Shown piece by piece: positions 38,573 to 50,410 of a DNA stretch of 64,000 nt. Source of the DNA: Serpentinimonas maccroryi (GTDB lineage Bacteria; Pseudomonadota; Gammaproteobacteria; Burkholderiales; Burkholderiaceae_C); the NCBI RefSeq assembly GCF_000828915.1, contig NZ_AP014569.1, positions 2,513,501 through 2,577,500 on the forward strand, given 5' to 3'. The position numbers and the translations under genes were made by a program. The notes beneath the pieces are model-generated. The model was not told the DNA's origin. It saw only the letters and a list, made by a program, of their open reading frames with translations, and searched no databases. How positions within the stretch are numbered: the first letter of the stretch is position 1; each line of letters opens with the position of its first letter.

Positions 38573-39142
38573 ATGGCCCGCACCCCCTCGACCATGCGTG
38601 CGCTGGGCAGCGCCGCACCCGATTTCTCTTTGCCCGAGCCGCTCAGCGGGCGCTTGGTGCAGCGGTCTGGCTTCAGCGGCCAGCCGCTGCTGGTGCTGTA
38701 CACCTGCAACCACTGCCCGTTTGTGCTGCACATCCTCGACGAGCTGGTGCGGCTGCTCAACCACTACCAGGCCCAGGGCTTGGCGGTGGTGGCGATCAAC
38801 GCCAACGACGTGACGCGCTACCCCGACGACGCGCCCGACCAAATGGCGCAACTGGCGCAGCGCAGCGGCTTTGCTTTTCCCTACCTCTACGATGAAACGC
38901 AGGCGGTGGCGCAGGCTTACCAAGCCGCCTGCACGCCCGATTTTTTCCTCTACGACGCGGCGCACCGGCTGGTCTATCGCGGTCAGTTCGACGACGCCCG
39001 CCCCGGCAACGGCGTGCCGGTTACGGGGCAGGACTTGCGCGCCGCCATCGAGGCCGTGCTGGCTGGGCGCGCCCCCGTGGCCGAGCAGCGCCCCAGTCTG
39101 GGCTGCAACATCAAGTGGAAGCCGGGCCACGAGCCGCAATGA
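38573..39142 (+). CDS. Thioredoxin-family redoxin (AhpC/TSA-like)
   Basis: The 189-residue protein has a thioredoxin fold: LGSAAPDFSLPEP, then LLVLYTCNHCPFVLHI with a CNHC redox motif, AINANDVTRYPDDAPDQM, and the cis-proline region ACTPDFFLYD. This subtype (often annotated thioredoxin family protein) is probably a cytosolic disulfide reductase or peroxiredoxin-like protein; substrate unknown. No signal peptide is seen. Its stop overlaps the next ATG by four bases, so it is translationally coupled to the CoA-transferase gene. Confidence 0.8.
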   Translation: MARTPSTMRALGSAAPDFSLPEPLSGRLVQRSGFSGQPLLVLYTCNHCPFVLHILDELVRLLNHYQAQGLAVVAINANDVTRYPDDAPDQMAQLAQRSGFAFPYLYDETQAVAQAYQAACTPDFFLYDAAHRLVYRGQFDDARPGNGVPVTGQDLRAAIEAVLAGRAPVAEQRPSLGCNIKWKPGHEPQ

Positions 39143-40044
39143 ATTCGGGTCGCGCCTCGGGCAGCCTCAAGCTCAACGCCTTGCAAGGCACGCGCCTGCT
39201 CAGTCTGGCGCTGAATCTGCCCGGTCCAGCGGCCTTGCAGCGCCTGCATGCCATGGGGGCGCGCTGCACCCAGGTGCTGCCGCCCAGCGGCGACCCGATG
39301 GCGCAGTACAGCCCACGGGCGCAGCAACAGCTGTGCCGCGGCATCTGGCAGACCACGCTCGACCTCAAAAGCCCCGTCGGTCAGCGCCGCTTGCACGCCC
39401 TGTTGGGGCGCGCCGATGTGCTGCTCACGTCCTTTAGGCCCGCCGCCTTGCGCCGCCTCGGCCTCGAGGCGGCCGCGTTGCGCGCGCGTTACCCCAAGCT
39501 GTGCACGGTGGCCATCGTCGGGGCAGCGGGTGCGCGCGCCGACGAGCCCGGCCACGACCTGAGCTACCAGGCCGAGGCCGGGCTGGTGCCGGGGCTCGAG
39601 ATGCCCGTGAGCCTGCTGGCCGACATGGCCGGGGCCCTGCTGGCCAGCGAGGCGGTGCTGCAGGTGCTGGCACAGCGCCAGCGCAGCGGCAGCGGCGCGC
39701 ACCGCGAAGTCTCGCTCACCGAGGCCGCGCACTGGCTGGCTTTGCCGCGGCAATGGGGCCTGACGTCAACCGGTGCCTTGCTAGGCGGTGGGCAGGCCAC
39801 GTACCGCATTTACCCCTGCTTGGACGGTCGGGTGGCGCTGGCGGCGCTGGAGCCGCATTTCGCCGCCGCGTTGGCGCGTTTGGTCGGTTTGGCCGGCCCG
39901 GGCGGTGCCGCCGCAGCGCCCGACTGGGGCAGCGCCCAGGCGCACCGGGCGGTGGCCGCCTTCATGGCGCAGCGCAGCTGCGCGCAGTTGGAACAGCTGG
40001 CCATGACGCACGATCTGCCCCTGCACATACTGCCCGTTGGCTGA
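39139..40044 (+). CDS. CaiB/BaiF-type (family III) CoA-transferase
   Basis: The 301-residue protein has family III CoA-transferase features: ALQGTRLLSLALNLPGPAAL, LDLKSPVGQRRLHALLGRADVLL, FRPAALRRLGL, a GHDLSYQAEAGL region, and GQATYRIYPCLDGRVALAALE. It is shorter than typical members of about 380-400 residues, and the usual catalytic-Asp region (near DLAGALLA-like LLADMAGALLAS) reads as present. It may be an alpha-methylacyl-CoA racemase-like or short acyl-CoA transferase; substrate unknown. Confidence 0.75.
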   Translation: MNSGRASGSLKLNALQGTRLLSLALNLPGPAALQRLHAMGARCTQVLPPSGDPMAQYSPRAQQQLCRGIWQTTLDLKSPVGQRRLHALLGRADVLLTSFRPAALRRLGLEAAALRARYPKLCTVAIVGAAGARADEPGHDLSYQAEAGLVPGLEMPVSLLADMAGALLASEAVLQVLAQRQRSGSGAHREVSLTEAAHWLALPRQWGLTSTGALLGGGQATYRIYPCLDGRVALAALEPHFAAALARLVGLAGPGGAAAAPDWGSAQAHRAVAAFMAQRSCAQLEQLAMTHDLPLHILPVG

Positions 40045-40221
40045 GAAGCTCGGAAGCAATCACTCAACCCGCCTTAACGCGCCCAGCTGTGGCACCAGCT
40101 TGGGCTTGGGGGCTCTATGGGAGCGGCCCGCACCGGCAGCATCGACATGGCTTCGCGCCTACAATGCTTTTGCCCCGCCTAGCCCGGCGGTTGAACCTTA
40201 CACCAGACGAAGGCCAGCACC

Positions 40222-42549
<2,328 letters not shown>

Positions 42550-42853
42550 TGCCCGTGCGCCGCAGCGGATTGGGCTTGCTTTTTTGGGGTGCTTGAGGCA
42601 AAATCACGTCTTCGTTTCACAGCTGGGGTGGGGTAGGCAGGTGCAGACCTTGCCCAAGCTGCCGGTTCATGTTTTTTGTTGCGCACAGCCCCCTGTCTCT
42701 AGCCACGTGTCGCTACGTCAGACGCAATGCCGCCTCGGGCTGTGGCTGGGTGTGCCATGGCGTGGCTTAGCAAGGCGTGAGGCCCAGCGCACACGAACAG
42801 TTGCCGGTTTCGATTTCCTCGATTTTTTACTATTTTTTTGGACTTGCGCCGAG
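42550..42853. other. Gene-free interval between maeB and the barstar-like gene
   Basis: These 304 bases hold no credible coding region. The 3' half is locally AT-rich, with T tracts around 42820-42840 just before the next ATG, and may contain the promoter for the barstar-like gene. I saw no hairpin-plus-T terminator, tRNA or repeat here. Confidence 0.5.
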
Positions 42854-43390
42854 ATGGACAACCCCCTTCGTCACGTGCGAACCAACATCGTGCAGTCGAT
42901 CCGTGCCCACACGGTCAAAGACTTGCAAGCCGCGGCCGAGCAACTCGGACACCGCTTTTTGTACGCCGACTTGGCCGCTGCCCTGACCAAGCAAGACGTG
43001 ATCGACCTCGTCGGTCAGCACCCCAGCTTGCCGGCTCAGGCGACCAAAAACTTCGACGCCCTGCACGACAAGCTCACCGATGCCCTGCACAAGTCGGGCC
43101 CGCAAGCCGGCTTCATCGTCGTGCTCGAACACATCCCCACCGGGCCCAAGTTCGACAAAGAGGCGCGCGAGCAGCTGCTCGACATTTTCCGCGACGTGGC
43201 CGACTACTGGAGCGAGCGCAAGGTGGCGTTTCGCTGCTTTTACTCGTTCTCGGTGGCCCGTGCGCCCAAGGCGGCCGACCTGCAGGCCGGGGTCGAGCCG
43301 GTGCTCACCGACAAACTGGTCGATGTGAGCCCGCAGGCGCTGCGCATGAGCAGCCCCTTCAACGCCGGCTATTGGTTGTCGGCGGCTTAA
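42854..43390 (+). CDS. Barstar-family protein (RNase inhibitor fold)
   Basis: The 178-residue protein has the barstar-like pattern: a short helix-strand start ([19 protein letters not shown]), a [34 protein letters not shown] core with the conserved Phe-Asp-Ala-Leu segment, and an FIVVLEHI strand. It is longer than classical barstar (90 residues). No barnase-type RNase gene is adjacent, so its role as an inhibitor is unproven. Its stop codon overlaps the end of convergent rsmA by four bases. Confidence 0.72.
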   Translation: MDNPLRHVRTNIVQSIRAHTVKDLQAAAEQLGHRFLYADLAAALTKQDVIDLVGQHPSLPAQATKNFDALHDKLTDALHKSGPQAGFIVVLEHIPTGPKFDKEAREQLLDIFRDVADYWSERKVAFRCFYSFSVARAPKAADLQAGVEPVLTDKLVDVSPQALRMSSPFNAGYWLSAA

Positions 43391-44292
43391 GCGCCCAAGG
43401 TGGCGGCGGTGGCGGGGTGGGCCGCCGGGGTTGGCGTTGCACCGGTGCCCAGCGCCTGCGCCAGCGCCACGTATTCGGCCACCGGCACCTCTTCGGCCCG
43501 GCGCTGCACGTCAAAGCGCCCGCCGTAGCCCTGTTCCTCGAGCCAGCGCCCTAGGCTGTGGCGCAGCAGCTTGCGCCGTTGCGAAAACGCCACCCGCACC
43601 AGGTTTTCTAGTGTCGGCATGTGCAGCGCCGCCGGCTGCGCCCGCGGCACCATGCGCACCACCGCGCTGTCCACCCGCGGCGGCGGCGTAAAGCTGTGCG
43701 GTGGCACCTCCAGCACGTTGTCCATCGCGTAGCGCCATTGCAGCACCACGCTCAAGCGGCCGTAGTCGGCGCTGCACGGGGCGGCCACCATGCGCTCGAT
43801 CACCTCTTTTTGCAGCATGAAGTGCTGGTCTTGCACCCACTGCGCCCAAGGCAGCAGGTGAAACAGAATCGGGCTCGAGAGGTTGTAGGGCAGGTTGCCG
43901 ACGATGCGCAAGCGCGGCGGTGGAGCGGCCTCCGGTGCGTCCACAGCGCACGGCGCGGGGCCGGGCTCGGGTGTGGGGAATAGGGCGGCAAAATCGACCC
44001 GCAGCACGTCGGACTCGATCACCCGCAGTTGCGGGTGCGCGCGCAGGCGCTGCGCGAGGTCGCGGTCGAGCTCGATCACCGTCAGGCTGCCCAGGCGCTC
44101 GACCAGCGGTTGCGTCAGGGCCGCCAGGCCGGGCCCGATCTCCACCATGAGCTGGCCGGGGCGGGGCGCGATAGCGTCCACCAAAGCGCCGATGATCGCT
44201 GGGTCGGACAAAAAATGCTGGCCAAAGCGCTTGCGCGCCCGGTGGCCATCGAGCTTGGCCGATGGGCTGTGTGCGGGGTTGCGCGGCGACAC
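43387..44292 (-). CDS. rsmA: 16S rRNA (adenine1518-N6/adenine1519-N6)-dimethyltransferase
   Basis: RsmA (KsgA) dimethylates two adjacent adenines in the helix 45 loop of 16S rRNA. Visible motifs are [11 protein letters not shown], the SAM-binding [19 protein letters not shown], and the catalytic [10 protein letters not shown], plus PPRVDSAVV and [12 protein letters not shown]. It has a Pro/Ala-rich insert around residues 107-122 and tail additions. It is 15 bases downstream of surA in the conserved lptD-surA-rsmA order (pdxA, often between, is absent). Confidence 0.96.
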   Translation of the reverse strand: MSPRNPAHSPSAKLDGHRARKRFGQHFLSDPAIIGALVDAIAPRPGQLMVEIGPGLAALTQPLVERLGSLTVIELDRDLAQRLRAHPQLRVIESDVLRVDFAALFPTPEPGPAPCAVDAPEAAPPPRLRIVGNLPYNLSSPILFHLLPWAQWVQDQHFMLQKEVIERMVAAPCSADYGRLSVVLQWRYAMDNVLEVPPHSFTPPPRVDSAVVRMVPRAQPAALHMPTLENLVRVAFSQRRKLLRHSLGRWLEEQGYGGRFDVQRRAEEVPVAEYVALAQALGTGATPTPAAHPATAATLGA

Positions 44293-44307
44293 CGGGGTTG
44301 CAGCCGC

Positions 44308-45738
44308 TTAGCGCTCGGTGAGCCGCAGCTCGACGAAAGCGCGGCTGCGCAGTTCGCGCGCCCACTCTTCGTAGGCCTGATCGCTGCGCTGCTCGCGCAA
44401 CCGCGCGCGCACCCAGTTGCGCCGCTCCAGCGCCGTGGTCTCGACCTCGCGCCGCTGCACCACCTCGATCAGGTGCAGGCCAAAGCGCGAGCGCAGCGGT
44501 TGCGACACCTCGCCCGGTGCCAGCCGGTTCATGACTTGCTCAAATTCGGTCACGAACTGTCCTTGGCTGGCCCAGCCCAAGTCGCCGCCCTCGGAGGCCG
44601 AGCCGTCGGCGCTGTGCTCGCGCGCCAGCTCCTCGAAGCGCGCCGTGCCGGCCACCAAGCGCGCGCGCCATTCGTTGAGGCGCTGTACGGCAGCGGCTTC
44701 TTCGGCGGCGTTGGTCGGGCGCAGCAGAATGTGGCGGGCGCGGGTTTGCACCTGGTGCGTGGGCGGCAGGTTGAGGTTGCGCTGCTCGAGCACCTGCAGC
44801 ACGTGAAAGCCGGCGCCGCTGCGCAGCGGCCCCACCACGGCGCCGCGCGGCTGGCCCAGCACCGCTTCCACGAACAGCGTGGGGTAGCGGTCGGCGCTGC
44901 GCAAGCCCATCTGGCCGCCCATGGCGCGCTCGGGGCCTTCGGAATACTGGCGCGCCAGCGCGGCGAAGTCGGCGCCGGCGCGGGCGCGCTGCGCCAAACC
45001 GGTGGCCAGCGCTTGGCGCTCGGCCACCGTGGCCGCGTCGGCGCCCTCGGGCACGGCGATGGCGATTTGGGCAAGGTGCAGGGCCGTCTGGGCCAAGGCC
45101 ACCGCACCGCCGTGCTGGCGCAGGTAGGCGTCGATCTCGAGTTCGCTGATGCGCACCCGCGCCGCCACTTCGCGCTCGCGCACGCGCAGCAGCAGCAGCT
45201 CGTTTTCTAGGTTGGCCCTAAAGCCGCTCAGGCTCAGGCCATCGGCTTGCAGGCGCTGGTGCAGTTGCGCCACGGTGACACCGTTTTGCCGCGCCACCGT
45301 GGCTTCGGCTTCGGCCAAGGCGGCGGCGTCGATGCGCATACCCGTCTGGCGCGCCCATTGGATCTGGGTGCGCTCGACGATCAGCAGCTCCAACACCTGG
45401 GCCTCGAGTTGCGCCGGCGGCGGCAAGTTGGCCGCTTGGGTGGCCTGCACCCGTTCGATGCGCTGGCGCAGCTCGCGCTCGGTGATCGGCTCCGAGTTGA
45501 CCAAGGCCACGATGCGGTTGAGCTCGCGCGCCGGCGCGGCGGCGGGCAGCGGCGCTGGGCGGGGGGCAGTGGGTGCGGCTTGCGGGGCGGAAACGGGGGC
45601 GGCTTGCAACGCCGGGGCGGCTTGGGCCGGCCTTTGCAGTTGGGCGTGGGCGGGCGACCAGAGGCAGGCCAACGTGGCCCAGAGCAACAGGGCCAAGGGA
45701 GCGGGGCGGGCCCGGCGGCTGGAGGGGTGTTTATTCAT
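44308..45738 (-). CDS. surA: SurA, periplasmic chaperone and peptidyl-prolyl isomerase
   Basis: The 476-residue precursor has a signal peptide (MNKHPSSRRARPAPLALLLWATLACL...AHA). After a Pro/Ala linker come the SurA N-terminal chaperone domain (VNSEPITERELRQRIE) and two parvulin repeats (about QIAIAVPEGAD and ARHILLRPT...EGGDLGW). It escorts outer-membrane beta-barrel proteins, including LptD. The ATG at 45738 overlaps the end of lptD by eight bases, so coupled translation is likely. Confidence 0.94.
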   Translation of the reverse strand: MNKHPSSRRARPAPLALLLWATLACLWSPAHAQLQRPAQAAPALQAAPVSAPQAAPTAPRPAPLPAAAPARELNRIVALVNSEPITERELRQRIERVQATQAANLPPPAQLEAQVLELLIVERTQIQWARQTGMRIDAAALAEAEATVARQNGVTVAQLHQRLQADGLSLSGFRANLENELLLLRVREREVAARVRISELEIDAYLRQHGGAVALAQTALHLAQIAIAVPEGADAATVAERQALATGLAQRARAGADFAALARQYSEGPERAMGGQMGLRSADRYPTLFVEAVLGQPRGAVVGPLRSGAGFHVLQVLEQRNLNLPPTHQVQTRARHILLRPTNAAEEAAAVQRLNEWRARLVAGTARFEELAREHSADGSASEGGDLGWASQGQFVTEFEQVMNRLAPGEVSQPLRSRFGLHLIEVVQRREVETTALERRNWVRARLREQRSDQAYEEWARELRSRAFVELRLTER

Positions 45739-48268
45739 GGCGCTGAAAGCGGCTGGGCGGGTTGATCTCTTCACGCAGGAACTGGTAGCGCGGGATGTGG
45801 TCGCGCAGCACCTGCAAGGGGTTGGAGCCAAGGCGCGAAAAGCCAGCAAACTCGAGCTGGAACAGGATGCGCTGGTTGGCCTGGGTGCGGCTTTGTTGCA
45901 GCCGCTCGACCACGATGCGGGCGATCCAGCACCCAGCATCGTACTCGAAACCAGCGATCAGATCCACGATGCGGCGCTCGGTGAAGCTGTAATTGACGCG
46001 CCCCACGCTGAACCAGTGCCCCGGCCCCAAGCCGCGCCCTGGCCCCAGCGCAGCCCCCGAGGGGCCGCGCAGCAGATCGCTCAGCGGCCACTGCCAGCCA
46101 AAGTCGATCTGCTCGCTGGTGTCGCGCTGCAAGCGGTAGGCGACGTTGAAAACGCGGAAATCGCCCGGGCTGTAGCGCGCGGCCAAGGTGGTGCGCTCGG
46201 TCTGGCCCAGTTCGGGGTTGTATTGCAGCGTGCCGTTGAAGGCCCACTGCGGGCTCCAGTTAAGGTTGGCAGCGAACAGCACATCGCTCAGCTCCTCGCG
46301 TATGGCTTGCTGCCCGGGCAGCACCACCTCTTGGTCGCGCAGCCGCAGCCGCTGCGCCACGCTCAAGTTGGCCCATTCGGCCCCGGTGGCCGGGTCGAGC
46401 AGGCGCGTGGTGGCCCCCAGGGTGACGGCGCTCAGATCGGCGATGCGGTCGTGGCCGCCAAAGGGGTTGGCAGAAAAAATCGAGTTCAGGTTGAAGTCGA
46501 AGGCCGAGCTGTCATAGACCGGCAGATAGCCTTGGCGGCGGTACGGGGTGTGCGCCACAAACAGGCGCGGCTCCAGCGTTTGCAGCACCGCGCGACCAAA
46601 ATAGACCGCGTCGCGCTCCAGCACCAAGCCGGTATCGACAGAGACCGTGGGCACCAGCACGCTCGGGTTGCGTTCGCGTGCCCCCAGCGGCCCCACGGCC
46701 TGTTCGAGCTGATATTGTCGAGCGTGCAGCTGCAAAGCCGGGCGCAGGTAGGCGCCGGGGGTCTGCCAGGTTTTGTCCACGTTGAGCACGCCCAGCCAGC
46801 GCGTGCCGTTGACGTCGGTGCGCTGGTTGAAGGCGCCGATCAGCGGCTGGCGGTCGGTGCGAAACTGCGTCACGTCGGTCAGCAGCGACACGCTCCAACC
46901 CGCGCTCCCGGCCCAGCCAAAGGGGCCGCTGCGGTAGCTGGCCGACAGCGAAGGCAGGCGGTCGTAGGGGGCTTCGATGGGGGCGTCGCGGTCTTGCAGC
47001 GTCTGCCAGGTGTAGGCGCCAGCGCGCAAGGCCCAGTTGCCGCGGTTGGCAAGCAGTTCGATGTCGTTGCGCAGGAGGCGCGAGGTGAGCGAGGTGCCGG
47101 TGCGCGGGAAGTCGCGCCAGTAGTTGTCGTCGCTGACGCGGTTCAGGTCCAGCCGCAGGCTGGGCGCGCCGAGCCCGCCCAAGGCAGGCAGCGCGTGCTG
47201 GTGCTGCAGCGACACACCCCAGCGGTCGGCGTCGCGCAGGCGGTCGTCGGGCATGAAGGCGGCGCGCACCTGGCCGGCGTAGCGCGGCTCAAGGTAGCGA
47301 AACTCGCCCGCCCAATCGATGCCGCGCTCGCTCATCAGGGTCGGAAACAGGGTGGCGTCGCGGTTCGGAGCCAGGTTGAAGTAGTAGGGCAGGGTGAGCT
47401 CGAGGCCGCTGATGTTGTCAAGGTTGAAAGTCGGGGCCAGAAAGCCCGATTTGCGCCGGTCCGAGAGCGGAAAACTGATCCACGGCGCGGCCAGAATCGG
47501 CAGACCTTTGAAATTGAGCACCGCGCCGGTGGCGGTGCCGGTATCGGTCTGCTGGTCGAACACGATCCGGTTGGCGCTCAGGTACCAGTCGGGCTCCCAG
47601 TCGGCTGTGCGCGGGCGCGGGCAGGTGCTGTAGCGCACCTGGTGCGCCACGGTGCGACCCGGCCCCTCAAAGTCCACCCGGCTCGCTTCTCCGTAGCCGC
47701 CGTGGCGCAAAAGGCTAAATTTAGGCGATTCGAACTGGCCTTGGCGCGTGTCGAGTTGCAGCGTCAGCGCCGGGCCCTCGAACACATCGCCTAGGCGGTT
47801 GATGCGCACCTGCCCTTGGGCATGGGCGGTGCCGGTGGCCGCCTCGTAGCGCAGGGTGTCGGCGCGCAGCACGAGGTCGTGGCGGCGCAACTCGGCTTGG
47901 CCCTCGAGCTGCACCTCGTGCCCGGCTTGCCCGCTCATGCGCTCTGCCGACAGCAGCAGCGCCGCTTCGGATAAGGCCGCAGCGGGCAGCGCCTCTTGCA
48001 AGCGTTCGCTCAGCGTCAATGCAACGGCGCCAGCGCCGGCTGCGCTGGGTTTGGGCGCAGCAGGTGCCAGAGCAGCCGCAGCTGGTGTGGCTGCGGCGGC
48101 CTGCGCCGCATCCTGTGCGTGCGCTTGCGCCAGCAGCGCCGGTGCGCAGCAGGCCAGCAGGCTGGCGCGCGCCAGCGCACTCAAGCGCAGCCGCACCGAA
48201 GCGGGCGCGGCGCGCTGGACGGGGCTGCCTAGGGTCAGAAGTTGTGCGGAGCGCGGCAACAAGGGCAT
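45731..48268 (-). CDS. lptD: LptD, LPS assembly outer-membrane protein
   Basis: The roughly 845-residue protein has a hydrophobic N-terminal signal region (LSALARASLLACCAPALLAQAHAQ), an OstA/LptA-like beta-jellyroll (VQLEGQAELRRHDLVLRADTLRYEA), and a C-terminal beta-barrel domain with WISFPLSDRRKSGFLAPTF and the terminal CWIARIVVERLQQ region. It inserts LPS into the outer leaflet with LptE. The start is uncertain: the ATG at 48268 is chosen, while in-frame ATGs at 48304 and 48352 would lengthen the signal region. It is divergent from amgK. Confidence 0.93.
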   Translation of the reverse strand: MPLLPRSAQLLTLGSPVQRAAPASVRLRLSALARASLLACCAPALLAQAHAQDAAQAAAATPAAAALAPAAPKPSAAGAGAVALTLSERLQEALPAAALSEAALLLSAERMSGQAGHEVQLEGQAELRRHDLVLRADTLRYEAATGTAHAQGQVRINRLGDVFEGPALTLQLDTRQGQFESPKFSLLRHGGYGEASRVDFEGPGRTVAHQVRYSTCPRPRTADWEPDWYLSANRIVFDQQTDTGTATGAVLNFKGLPILAAPWISFPLSDRRKSGFLAPTFNLDNISGLELTLPYYFNLAPNRDATLFPTLMSERGIDWAGEFRYLEPRYAGQVRAAFMPDDRLRDADRWGVSLQHQHALPALGGLGAPSLRLDLNRVSDDNYWRDFPRTGTSLTSRLLRNDIELLANRGNWALRAGAYTWQTLQDRDAPIEAPYDRLPSLSASYRSGPFGWAGSAGWSVSLLTDVTQFRTDRQPLIGAFNQRTDVNGTRWLGVLNVDKTWQTPGAYLRPALQLHARQYQLEQAVGPLGARERNPSVLVPTVSVDTGLVLERDAVYFGRAVLQTLEPRLFVAHTPYRRQGYLPVYDSSAFDFNLNSIFSANPFGGHDRIADLSAVTLGATTRLLDPATGAEWANLSVAQRLRLRDQEVVLPGQQAIREELSDVLFAANLNWSPQWAFNGTLQYNPELGQTERTTLAARYSPGDFRVFNVAYRLQRDTSEQIDFGWQWPLSDLLRGPSGAALGPGRGLGPGHWFSVGRVNYSFTERRIVDLIAGFEYDAGCWIARIVVERLQQSRTQANQRILFQLEFAGFSRLGSNPLQVLRDHIPRYQFLREEINPPSRFQRHE

Positions 48269-48410
48269 GAGGTGCAAAACGATCGGGGGGCGATCAGGTG
48301 GCATGGCCACCGAGCCAAGCAGCCAGCCAGCACGGCCAAAGGCACGGTCCATGCGGCTGCGTAGAATCAGCGGCCATTATCCACCAGCGCTGCGCCCGAC
48401 CGCTCCACCC

Positions 48411-49520
48411 ATGAACCCTGCCGACCCGATTGCGCCCGAGCCCATCACCTGGAGCGACCCGGCGCGTGCGGCCGCCTTTGAGGCCTGGCTGGCCGAGCAA
48501 GCGCCGGCGCACGCCTTGGTGCCCGCCAGCTTGCGCTTGGCCTCGGCCGACGCCAGCTTCAGGCGCTACCTGCGCCTCGACCGCCTGCAGGGGGGCAGCT
48601 GCATCGTCATGGACGCGCCGCCCGAGCGCGAAGACTGCCGGCCCTTCGTGCAGGTGGCGGCCTTGCTGCGCCAAGCCGGGGTGCGCGTGCCCGAGGTACT
48701 GGCGTGGCAGCCCGAGCAGGGCTTCATGCTGCTGAGCGACCTGGGCGCGCAGACCTTGCTCGAGGTGCTGGACCCGGCCCAGCCCGACGCCGCCTTGCCC
48801 TACTTCAAAGACGCGCTCGCCGCCTTGCTGGCCTGGCAGCAAGCCAGCCAGCCGGGGCTGCTGCCGGCCTACGACGCTGCCTTGCTGCGGCGCGAGCTGC
48901 AGCTGTTCCCCGATTGGTATCTGGGGCGCCACAAGGCGTTCGAACTGAGCGCGGCGCAGCAGGCCAGCTTGCAGCACAGCTTCGATCTGATCGTGCAGCG
49001 CAACCTCGCGGCCCCGCTGGGCTTTGTGCACCGCGACTTCATGCCGCGCAACCTCATGCTGCCCCACGGCGGTTTCGAGCCCAGCCAAGCGCAGCGCCGC
49101 TTGGGCGTGCTCGACTTCCAGGACGCCGTCTATGGCCCGCTGACCTACGACATCGCCAGCCTGATGCGCGACGCCTTTTTGAGCTGGGACGAAGAAGTGG
49201 TGCTCGACGTGACGGTGCGCTACTGGGAGCAGGCGCGCCGCGCCGGGCTGCTCGACTTCGACGGCTGGAGCAGCGACTTCGGCGCTTTTTACCGCGCGGT
49301 GGATTGGATGGCGCTGCAGCGGCACCTGAAGGTAGCGGGCATTTTTGCGCGCCTCACCTTGCGCGACGGCAAAGCCAAGTACCTGGCCGACGCCCCGCGC
49401 TTCATCCACTACATCCGCTCCACGGCGCTGCGCTACCGCGAGCTCACGCCGCTGCTGCGCCTGATCGACGAGGTCGAAGGCTGGCAAGGGGCCAGCGGTT
49501 TTGCCTACGGCCGCGTCTGA
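48411..49520 (+). CDS. amgK: AmgK-like aminoglycoside phosphotransferase-fold kinase (N-acetylmuramate/anomeric sugar kinase)
   Basis: The 369-residue protein has the kinase-like fold with SADASFRRYLRL, YIVMDAPPE-like CIVMDAPPERED, the catalytic loop FVHRDFMPRNLML and the metal-binding VLDFQDAVYGPLTYD. In Pseudomonas, AmgK phosphorylates MurNAc/GlcNAc at the anomeric position for peptidoglycan recycling and is encoded beside murU. Here murU does not follow; rsmE does. The divergent position next to lptD is conserved in related genomes. The activity is inferred. Confidence 0.85.
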   Translation: MNPADPIAPEPITWSDPARAAAFEAWLAEQAPAHALVPASLRLASADASFRRYLRLDRLQGGSCIVMDAPPEREDCRPFVQVAALLRQAGVRVPEVLAWQPEQGFMLLSDLGAQTLLEVLDPAQPDAALPYFKDALAALLAWQQASQPGLLPAYDAALLRRELQLFPDWYLGRHKAFELSAAQQASLQHSFDLIVQRNLAAPLGFVHRDFMPRNLMLPHGGFEPSQAQRRLGVLDFQDAVYGPLTYDIASLMRDAFLSWDEEVVLDVTVRYWEQARRAGLLDFDGWSSDFGAFYRAVDWMALQRHLKVAGIFARLTLRDGKAKYLADAPRFIHYIRSTALRYRELTPLLRLIDEVEGWQGASGFAYGRV

Positions 49521-49561
49521 AGGCGCTCGGCCCCAGTCCTAGCTCCAGTCCTAGCCCCGCC

Positions 49562-50326
49562 ATGCCGCGCATCCACCACCCCGAGCCGCTGCACCCGGGC
49601 CAGACGCTGGAGCTGGGTGCCGCCGCCACGCGCCACGTGCAGGTGCTGCGCCTGCAGCCGGGCGCTGCGCTCACCCTCTTTGGCGGCTGCGCGCACGGCA
49701 GCGAGGCCGTGGCCGAGGTGCTGCAGATGGGGCGCAACCGGGTGCAGGTGCAGGTGCATGCGCTGCGCCCCGGCGCGCCCGCGCCGCTGCGGCCGGTGCA
49801 CCTGGCCGTCGGCATGCCGGCCAACGAGCGCATGGACTGGCTGGTGGAAAAGGCCACCGAACTCGGCGTGGCCAGCATCCAGCCGCTGCACACCGAGCGC
49901 AGCGTGCTGCGCCTGCAAGGCGAGCGCGCCGCCAAAAAAGTGGCGCACTGGCAGGCGGTGGCAGTGAGCGCCTGCGAGCAGTGCGGCGCCAACCACGTGC
50001 CGCCCATCCTCCCGGTGCAAGCCCTGCTGCCGTGGGTGCAGGCCTTGGGGGCCTTGGATGGCGCTGTGGGTGCCGAGTCCGACGCGGCGGCACCGTGGCG
50101 CGCCGTGTTGTCGCTGGCCTCTGGCAGCCAGCCTTGGCCGGCCGCGCTGGCGCAGGTGCAGCCGCGCACGCGGCCGCTGTGTCTGGTGCTGGGGCCCGAA
50201 GGGGGGCTGGCGGCGGCCGAGGAGCAGGCTCTGCGGGCCCACGTCTTTGCCCCGGTCAGCCTGGGGCCGCGGGTGCTGCGCAGCGAAACCGCGGCCTTGG
50301 CGGCGCTGGCCTTGGCGTTGGCCTGA
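49562..50326 (+). CDS. rsmE: 16S rRNA (uracil1498-N3)-methyltransferase
   Basis: The 254-residue SPOUT-class methyltransferase has an N-terminal PUA-like part (MPRIHH ... GAAATRHVQVLRLQPGAAL) and a knotted SAM-binding domain (KATELGV, ...VLGPEGGL, SLGPRVLRSETAALAAL). It methylates U1498 of 16S rRNA. An insertion rich in Ala/Asp sits around 170-185. It starts 41 bases after amgK. Confidence 0.94.
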   Translation: MPRIHHPEPLHPGQTLELGAAATRHVQVLRLQPGAALTLFGGCAHGSEAVAEVLQMGRNRVQVQVHALRPGAPAPLRPVHLAVGMPANERMDWLVEKATELGVASIQPLHTERSVLRLQGERAAKKVAHWQAVAVSACEQCGANHVPPILPVQALLPWVQALGALDGAVGAESDAAAPWRAVLSLASGSQPWPAALAQVQPRTRPLCLVLGPEGGLAAAEEQALRAHVFAPVSLGPRVLRSETAALAALALALA

Positions 50327-50410
50327 ACACGGGCCTACTCGCTGGCTAAGCCCGGCCTAGGTGGCCCAATCACGGACCCGCTGGGCCGGGGGTCGGCCCT
50401 ATGGGAAGGC

